From Panax quinquefolius (lineage: Eukaryota; Streptophyta; Magnoliopsida; Apiales; Araliaceae), in the NCBI GenBank assembly GCA_020205615.1, contig CM035164.1, positions 119,537,363 through 119,601,362 on the forward strand: a stretch of 64,000 nt of DNA, written 5' to 3'. This document shows, in pieces, positions 57,234 through 64,000 of this stretch. Position 1 is the stretch's first letter; every line of letters starts with the position of its first letter. A program made the position numbers and the translations under genes. Below the pieces are notes generated by a model, which did no database searches, had not been told where the DNA came from, and was given only the letters and a program-made list of their open reading frames with translations.

Positions 57234-60052
57234 TGTGACGCCCCCAAAATAGGTATACATCACCCATTCGAGTTGTCAATACATGGTATGTAAACAACTA
57301 CAACTTTATTATTACAACGGTAAAACTGCGTGAGTTTAAATACAAATATTATCTTCTGCATAATATCTATACTCAAATAAATCCTCATCACATTTATTGA
57401 TACATTATTTTACAAAATGGTGAGGACTACTAAACAATCCTTTCTAAAACCTTCATTCCATACCCCGACTCAGTACTCGCTATATTCTCGCCTCCCGAGA
57501 AAAATGGAACAAAAAGGAAAAGGGTGAGCTCAACTAGCTCAAGAAAAGAATATTATGACTAAGATAATATACAACAAATTATCGTTAGTCTTCAACAGGG
57601 AAAAATCTAATAGAATACAATAGACAACAAATTTTAAATCAATATTTACAATGAAATAATAATTCATTAGAAGAGTTAAGTAGAGAATGCAAACTACTAT
57701 CTTCTATGTATGAATTTAAAAGTTCATCGTCTATCTTTTATCCCTCAGTAACATCAATCAATATACATCCGAATCAAATATTCATCTTTGCACTACTGGT
57801 GCCAAAGATATTCATCATTGGTCATGTTCATTTAAACACTGTTCATCTTTGCACTACGGGCCAAAGATATTCTTTGAGAAATCATTCATCTTTGCACTAC
57901 GGTGCCAAAGATATTCTTAAGAAATCATTCATCTTTGCACTACTGTGCCAAAGATATTCCATAAAATCATCATTTAAGACCGAGGATGATGAAAAATATT
58001 TTTTTTTTTAAAGAAACGAATCCAAAGTGAAACAAAATGACAAGGATTAAGGATTAAGGATTCGTACTTGGTTTTATCCACGTCCAAAATACCTCAAAAA
58101 TAATCATAGTGGTGTAAAATTCAAGAATGATCAAAACATGGATACAATCGAGTTAGTATCCGAATAGATGTTTTTTGACGAAAAGAAGAAATTTTATTTT
58201 TAGGTGAATAGTCTCAGATACGTGAATAGTCAGATATCGTGAATAAAGGCCGATATACGTGAATAGTAACTCGACACCAAAAGATAGAAATTCCACAAAA
58301 AACATCTTTACGCTTCATGAATAGTACTTTCGTGAATATAACTCGTGAATAAGTAACTCATGAATAGTAACTTCGTGAATAAGAACTCATGAATAAGAAC
58401 TCATGAATAGTAACCCCGACATGAAAAAGTTCCAAATTTAATAAAAACTTCAGATCAACATTTCAAAGATAATGATATTGAAGAAATAATATCATTTTGA
58501 GAAGAAAATAACATCCCTTACCTCGAAAGATCAAGATTTCTAATTTAAACACCGGATATAAGCTATGACTTGGACTTGCATAGTATAGCAATACTCAAAG
58601 TATACTCAAAATACTCACAAGAATACGCCGATAATATAGAGAGAAAACTTCGATTTTTGGTGTGATTTTCAATTCTAACCTAAGACCCTATTTTAGGAAA
58701 ATGCTTAGAACACCAAAGCAGAAAATTTAATAAAATATATTATTATTAATAAATTTCCTACGCCTCTTTGGAAATCAGATCCCAATATTTTCCACATGCC
58801 AACCTTCTAGAAAGAAATGATAAAAAATGTTTTTCATAAAATAAATAATTAAAACTTACAAAAATCAATTATTTCGGAGCTTCAGAACTTCAATAATTCA
58901 TAATAAATAGCCCTTTCATCAGAAAATTCGAATCTCGCGAGTTTTTATAGGAAATTCAATTCTCTACAACTTTACAGAAGAAAGTTTTTCCAAATTCCAA
59001 ACAGAAATTGACCAAAATCCACAAACCAGGCGATTTTCTGTTTTATAATCAAATTTAAAATCAATAAATGGGGTCCAACCGACATGTTTAACATGTTTTA
59101 AACATTTATTGCAACAAAATACTCTTCCTCCTCGTATACTCATATATCCCACATTCGTTGTAAAAATATCACCGTTAATATATTATTAAAATAATATATT
59201 TAAATGAATTATTTTATCAGAAAAAGATAAAATATTAATTTTCAACAATTGTCATTTTAAAAATTTTCTCCATCTATATCCACATAAAATCAATATTTTC
59301 CTCATCATATAAATCAATAATTAATTATTCACAAATAATATTACAGAATCACAATATCGACAAACGATACGGTTCCAGGAAAGAGGGGCTTTCAATAAGA
59401 ATTTCTTCTTCTTGGTAGCGCAATTAGGTGACCAAACCTCTCCCTGGCGAGTAACTTTCTAGACATTGCCAATAATGTTATCTAATAATATTATTCGAGA
59501 TAATATGAATTATTGCTTCGATAAAGAAAAATCTTGTGTAATGACAATTATCAAACAACAATGAATATAAAATATCAACGCAACAATTATTAACTCAATA
59601 AAATATCGAATAAAGAATTATCGTAACCATTATTGAGTAGTGCCTTCTTACGTAAGAATCAATAATTGGTGCAATACTGCTGGTGCTACTCGTTCAACAA
59701 CGCCGTATTAGTGTGTGTTTTAACCACGGGTATTCCAACAAAGATAATCTGTGAATAACTACGCCAAGTTATTTAAAAACAACTTATATTTGTCGCTTTT
59801 TTCATCCAATCGCTTTCAGTTATGGGCCCACACATGGTCGCTACCAATGCACGAATATTCCCGAAGCGATTTAATATTCCACGCACCAAACGAATATTCC
59901 CGACGATAATGAATATTTTATAACCACTTGCTTATTTTGAAATATTTGCGTATTTAACCCTTAACTATCCACATTAATCAAATCAACCCTTACTATTTCA
60001 AAATAATAAATAAAGGAAATTCCTTTTTATTTAAAAATTTTGGGGTCTTACA
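57234..60052 (-). repeat. 5' LTR of the minus-strand R1 element
   Basis: Plus strand tgtgacgccccc to ggggtcttaca. Very close to its partner at 49668. The TATA context is damaged here (cctattttagg, 58687), where the partner has ctatttataag. Confidence 0.94.
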
Positions 60053-60830
60053 CTAAAGCTATTCGTTTATTGAAAAATGGATGTCAAGCTTTCTTAGCCC
60101 ATGTCACCAATTTAAATAAAAATACGTCAGATTTGAATGATATTTCTGTTATTAATAAATTTCATGACGTATTTCCTGAAGAACTTCCTGGCCTACCCTA
60201 TAGCGTGAAATCGAATTTTGCATTGACATTGAACCCGATACAAAATCTATTTCCAAAATCCCGTATCGAATGACACCTATTGAACTTCAGAAGTTAAAAG
60301 CCTAACTACATGAGTTGTTAGGCATTGATTTCATTTGTCCTAGTACATCTCCTAGGGGTGCTCCTGTTTTATTCGTAAACAAGAAAGATGAGAGTATGCA
60401 ACTTTGCGTTGACTATCAGGAATTGAACTATGTCACCATCAAAAATAATAGGTACCCAAGCCTTTATCTGGTGAATTCCTTTGTGGAATGGACCAAAGCC
60501 AGACTCTCCATAGGGGACGCCATCTTTGTGCGGTGGCAAACTGATAGGTGCCATTGTGAGTTACTATCCAAGGTTGGGGTATGAGTCACAGTTGGGAACA
60601 ACTTAAGTCAGTAAACAAAATAAGTTGCTTTCTAGGCTAACTGGTTATTATTAGAGATTCATGAAAGAATTTTCTCGAATCGCTACTCCATTAACTCAGT
60701 TGACTCGAAAAGATACAAAATTCGGTTGAAGTGAGAATGTGAGAAGAATTTCTAAGAACTCAAGAGGAGACTCATTTCAACACCTGTTTTGAAAATACCA
60801 TCAGGTTCGGAGGGATTTGTCATCTACAGT
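60053..60830 (+). pseudogene. Linker, truncated RT and RT connection of the R2 body
   Basis: AIRLLKNGCQAFLAHVTNLN and NDISVINKFHDVFPEELPGL (60058-60273) are the linker. [13 protein letters not shown] and [15 protein letters not shown] (60315-60450) begin RT. At 60451 the cassette replaces the catalytic core, and after 60594 the connection resumes ([18 protein letters not shown], near 60675). The FIDD-type catalytic box is missing, so this RT could not work. An R1 solo LTR interrupts it at 60831. Confidence 0.82.
60451..60593 (+). repeat. Recurring ~143-bp cassette, copy 3
   Basis: Best-kept copy: starts ggtacccaagcctttatctg, ends gggtatgagtcacagttggg. It sits exactly between TIKN of the RT start and the aacaacttaagtcagtaaac-type native sequence. 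Part of it stays in frame with RT ([13 protein letters not shown]) but the frame closes at 60582. Confidence 0.72.
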
Positions 60831-63664
60831 TGTGACGCCCCCAAAATAGGTATACACAACACCCATTGTGAGTCGCCAAATACATGGTACAAAAAGCAAA
60901 CTACAACTTCAATAATACAAATGTCGTGTGAAATACGACAATATATACTGAGAGTTTAAATATAATATTGTCTTCTAGACAATATCCACATGCAAATAAA
61001 TCCCCATCATAATTATTGATTCATTATTTTACAAAAATGGTGAGGACTACTAAACAACTCTCTCTAGAACCTTCATTCCATACCCCGATTAAGTACTTTC
61101 GCTACATTCTCGCCTCCCGAGAAGAAAAATGGAACAACAAGGAAAGGGTGAGCTCAACTATCTCAAGTAAAGAATATTATGACTAAGATAATATACAACA
61201 AATTATCGTTAGTCTTCAACAGGAAAAATCGATAGAATACAATGACAACAAGTTTCGGATCAATATTCGCAATTGAAATAATAATTCATAGAAGAGTTAC
61301 GTAGAGAATGAAATCTACTATAATCTATGAATTTAACGGTCCATCATCAATATTTTATCCCTGTAACATCAATCAATATACATACGGAATCAAATATTCA
61401 TCTTTGCACTTGTGCCAAAGATATTCATCGATTGGTCATGTTCATTTAAACACTGTTCATCTTTGCACTACAGGCCAAAGATATTAATCAAATCGGTCAT
61501 GTTCATCTCAACACATTCATCTTTACACTACAGCCAAAGATATTCTTTGAAATCATTCATCTTTGCACTACTGAGCCAAAGATATTCAATAATATCATCA
61601 TTTAAGACCGAGGATGATGAAAATATTTTTAAAAAAGCGAATCCAATTGAAACAAAATGACAAGGATTAAGGATTAAGGATTCGTACTTGGTTTTATCCA
61701 CGCCCAAAAATACCTCAAAAATAATCATAGTGTTGTAAAATTCAAGAATGATCAAAACATGGATACAATCAAAGCTAGTATCCGAATAGATGTTTTAGAC
61801 GAAAAGAAGAAATTTTATTTTTCTATTGAATAATCAGATAGTATACGTGAATAAGGTCAGATATCGTGAATAAAGGCCGATATCGTGAATAGTAACTCAG
61901 ACACCAAAAGATAGAAATTCCACAAAAAATATCTTCACGCTTCATGAATAGTACTCGTGAATAGTAACTCGTGAATAGTAACTCGTGAATAGTAACTTCG
62001 TGAATAGTAACTCATGAATAGTAACCCATGAATAGTAACCCAGACATGAAAAGTTTCAAATTTGATAAAAACTTCAGATCAACATTTCAAAGATAATGAT
62101 ATTGAAGAAATAATATCATTCTGAAAAAATAATATCCCTTACCTCGAAAAATCTTATTTAGTTGAAACAGGATATAAGCTATGACTTGGACTTTACATCG
62201 TATAGCAATACTCAAAGTATACTCAAAATATTCACAAGAATACGCCGATAATATAGAGAAAACTTGATTTAGTGTGATTTTCAATTCTAACCTAAGCACC
62301 CTATTTATAGGAAATTGCTTAGAACACCAAAGCAGAAAATTTAATAAATTAATATTATTTATTTTCCACATCTTCCTACGCATCCATGAATCTGAACTCA
62401 GCCATCCTAACACATGTTAAATATGCCCTCAACATATAAAAAACGTTTTTGTTAATATAAATATTTAAAACTTTCAAAAATCAATTATTTTGGAACTCTG
62501 AAACTTCAATAATTCATAATAAATAGCCCTTTCATCAGAAAAATTGAATCTCGCTAGTTTTTATAGGAAATTCAATTCTCTACAACTTTGCGGAAGAAGA
62601 AAGTTTTCCAAATTCCAAATAGAAATTGACAAGAAATCCACAAACGGATGATTTTACTGTTTATAATCAAATTTCTAATTAATAATTGTGTCCACCAACA
62701 CACAAAACATGTGTTAAACATTTAATGCCACAAAAATACTCTTCCTCCTCATATACTCATATATCCCACATTCATTGTAAAAATATCACAGTTAATATAT
62801 TATTAAAATAATATATTTAAATGAATTATTTTATCGAAAAAGATAAAATATTAATTTTCAACAATTGTCATTTTAAAATTTTCTCCATCTATATCCACAT
62901 AAAATCAATATTTTTCTCATCATATAAATCAATAATTAATTATTCACAAATAATATTCTGTAATCATAATATTGACAACGTGCGTTCTCAGAAAGAGGGG
63001 CTTTCAATAAGAATTTCTTCTTCTTCTTGGCGCCGCAATTAGGTGACCAAACCTCTCCTTAGATGAGAACTTTCTAGACATTGCCAATAATGTTATCTAA
63101 TAATATTATTAGGATAATATGAATTATTGCTTCGATAATGAAAGATTGTGTAATGACAATTATTGAAACAACAAAGAATATAAAATATCAACGCAAAGAA
63201 TTATTAACTCAATAAAATCTTGAGCGGTAATTATCGTAACCATTATTGAGTAGTGCCTTCTTACGTAAGAATCAATAATTGGTGCAATCTGAAAGTCTTC
63301 TTGTTCAACAACGCGTATTAGTGTGTTTTAACCACCGGGTATTCAACGAAGATAATTCTGTAATAACTACGTAGTTATTTAAAAACAACTTATATTTGTC
63401 GTTTTCTTCATCCAATCACTTTTTAGTTATGGGGCCCACACATGGTCGCTACTTGGTCGCATGCGAATATTCCCCGACGACACGAATATTCCACGACCAA
63501 ACGAATATTCCCAAGCGATAATGAATATTTTATAACCACTTGCTAATTTTGAAATATTTGTGTATTTAACCCTTAACTATCCACATTAATCAAATCAACC
63601 CTTACTATTTCAAAATAATAAATAAAGGAAATTCCTTTTTATTTAAAAATTTCGGGGTCTTACA
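60831..63664 (-). mobile_element. Solo LTR of R1, minus strand
   Basis: Plus strand tgtgacgccccc to ggggtcttaca, 2834 bp, no internal region. Flanks are acagt (60826-60830) and atagt (63665-63669), a duplication with one change. Removing it rejoins FVIYS to DAS at the RT/RNase H boundary of the R2 body. It carries the usual TATA box (inverted tatttata, near 62300), attcacgagt-type repeats (61840-62040) and hairpin units (61395-61585). Confidence 0.93.
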
Positions 63665-63999
63665 ATAGTGATGCTTCAGATAGAGGTTTAGGATGTGTTC
63701 TCATGCAACATGGAAAAGTCATAGCCTATGCCTCTCGACAACTCAAAGAATATGAGATGAATTATCCTACTCATGATCTAGAGTTGGAAGCAGTCATTTT
63801 TGCGTTAAAGATCTGGAAACACTACTTATATGGGGAGAAAATGGAGATCTGTACAGATCATAAAAGCCTCAAATATTTCGTCACCCAAAAGGAACTCAAC
63901 ATGCGACAACGACGTTGGCTCGAGCTGTTGAAAAATTACGATCATACCATCTAATATCATCTTGAAAAAGCAAACATGGTAACTGACGTGTTGAGTAAA
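63665..63999 (+). CDS. RNase H domain of the R2 body (open, partial)
   Basis: SDAS, then [70 protein letters not shown] and [12 protein letters not shown]. The acidic residues of the RNase H active site (D of SDAS, E of LELEAV, D of TDHKS) are present. A small frameshift lies near 63680, and a stop (TAA at 63952-63954) follows TI where other copies have Gln (caa). It is the cleanest RNase H in the window and runs on past the edge. Confidence 0.85.
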
Positions 64000-64000
64000 A

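Larger units (their letters stand above)
49668..60052 (-). mobile_element. Complete R1 Ty3/gypsy element, minus strand
   Basis: 10.4 kb with LTRs of 2814 and 2819 bp. A perfect 5-bp duplication, ctaaa, flanks it (49663-49667 and 60053-60057). It carries all parts of R1 in reverse: gag 57060-55870, pol 55860-52500. It is close to the element at 33156 throughout. Its host is the R2 body, inserted in the protease-RT linker. Confidence 0.96.
49110..64000 (+). mobile_element. R2 Ty3/gypsy element body, split by CACTA and two R1 elements
   Basis: Own segments are about 49120-49667, 60053-60830 and 63665-64000 (continuing past the window). They encode, in order, the end of the gag zinc knuckle, protease, a truncated RT start, the cassette, the RT connection and RNase H. 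Re-joining across the minus-strand R1 element (ISSPK / AIRLLKNG) and the solo LTR (FVIYS / DAS) restores the order. The left side is lost at the CACTA end, and no LTR of this copy is in the window. Confidence 0.85.

Noticed and set aside
62087..62413. 108-codon minus-strand frame inside the R1 solo LTR
   Set aside because: Lies in non-coding LTR leader and U3 sequence and is not kept in the other LTR copies.
1..64000. tRNA, rRNA and other structured RNA genes
   Set aside because: I found no cloverleaf-like or rRNA-like sequence. The tRNA-like words near LTR ends are primer binding sites.

Overview
The window is nuclear DNA from a flowering plant, most likely a eudicot. The evidence is a Dof-type transcription factor (a plant-specific family), plant LTR retrotransposons and CACTA, MULE-like and MITE-like DNA transposons, intron-bearing coding pieces and very AT-rich spacers. 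I cannot name the species. Most of the window is transposon sequence. Almost every element reading frame is broken by small indels. Many of these sit in short CG-rich stretches that also differ between the two LTRs of one element, so some are probably consensus errors rather than real decay.

I use two working names for the Ty3/gypsy families. R1 has LTRs of about 2.65-2.9 kb, starting TGTAAGACCCC and usually ending GGCGTCACA. R2 is older, with LTRs of about 2.4-2.6 kb. Both look like chromoviruses of the Tekay/Del type: the order is gag, protease, RT, RNase H, integrase and a C-terminal chromodomain-like tail, with a tRNA-iMet-like primer site and an AAGGAGGGAGG polypurine tract.

Layout. 1-4593: 3' part of an R1 element, inserted in an R2 element (4594-10336) that carries a 57-bp minisatellite. 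10337-15467: the only clearly non-transposon interval, with a Dof gene on the minus strand (13863-14579) and three MITE-like inverted repeats around it. 15468-24278: an internally deleted R1 element with both LTRs. 24279-29222: a patchwork with an inverted-repeat transposon (24403-25456, 8-bp duplication), a MULE-like element (27006-27743, 9-bp duplication) and a CACTA end (28164). 29223-49119: a CACTA (En/Spm) transposon with TNPD-like (DUF4218/DUF4216) and TNPA-like genes, split by an R2 solo LTR (29733-32309), a complete R1 element (33156-43524) and a second R2 solo LTR (45982-48427). 49120-64000: an R2 element body hit by the CACTA at its left edge, by a complete minus-strand R1 element (49668-60052, duplication CTAAA) and by an R1 solo LTR (60831-63664).

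Target-site duplications and re-joining host frames give the insertion order: R2 body first, then CACTA and R1 insertions into it, with solo LTRs left by recombination. I found no convincing new cellular system. The best leads are a 143-bp cassette recurring inside pol of three different elements, hairpins in the LTRs with a conserved loop and compensating stems, and a probable leader intron inside the LTRs.
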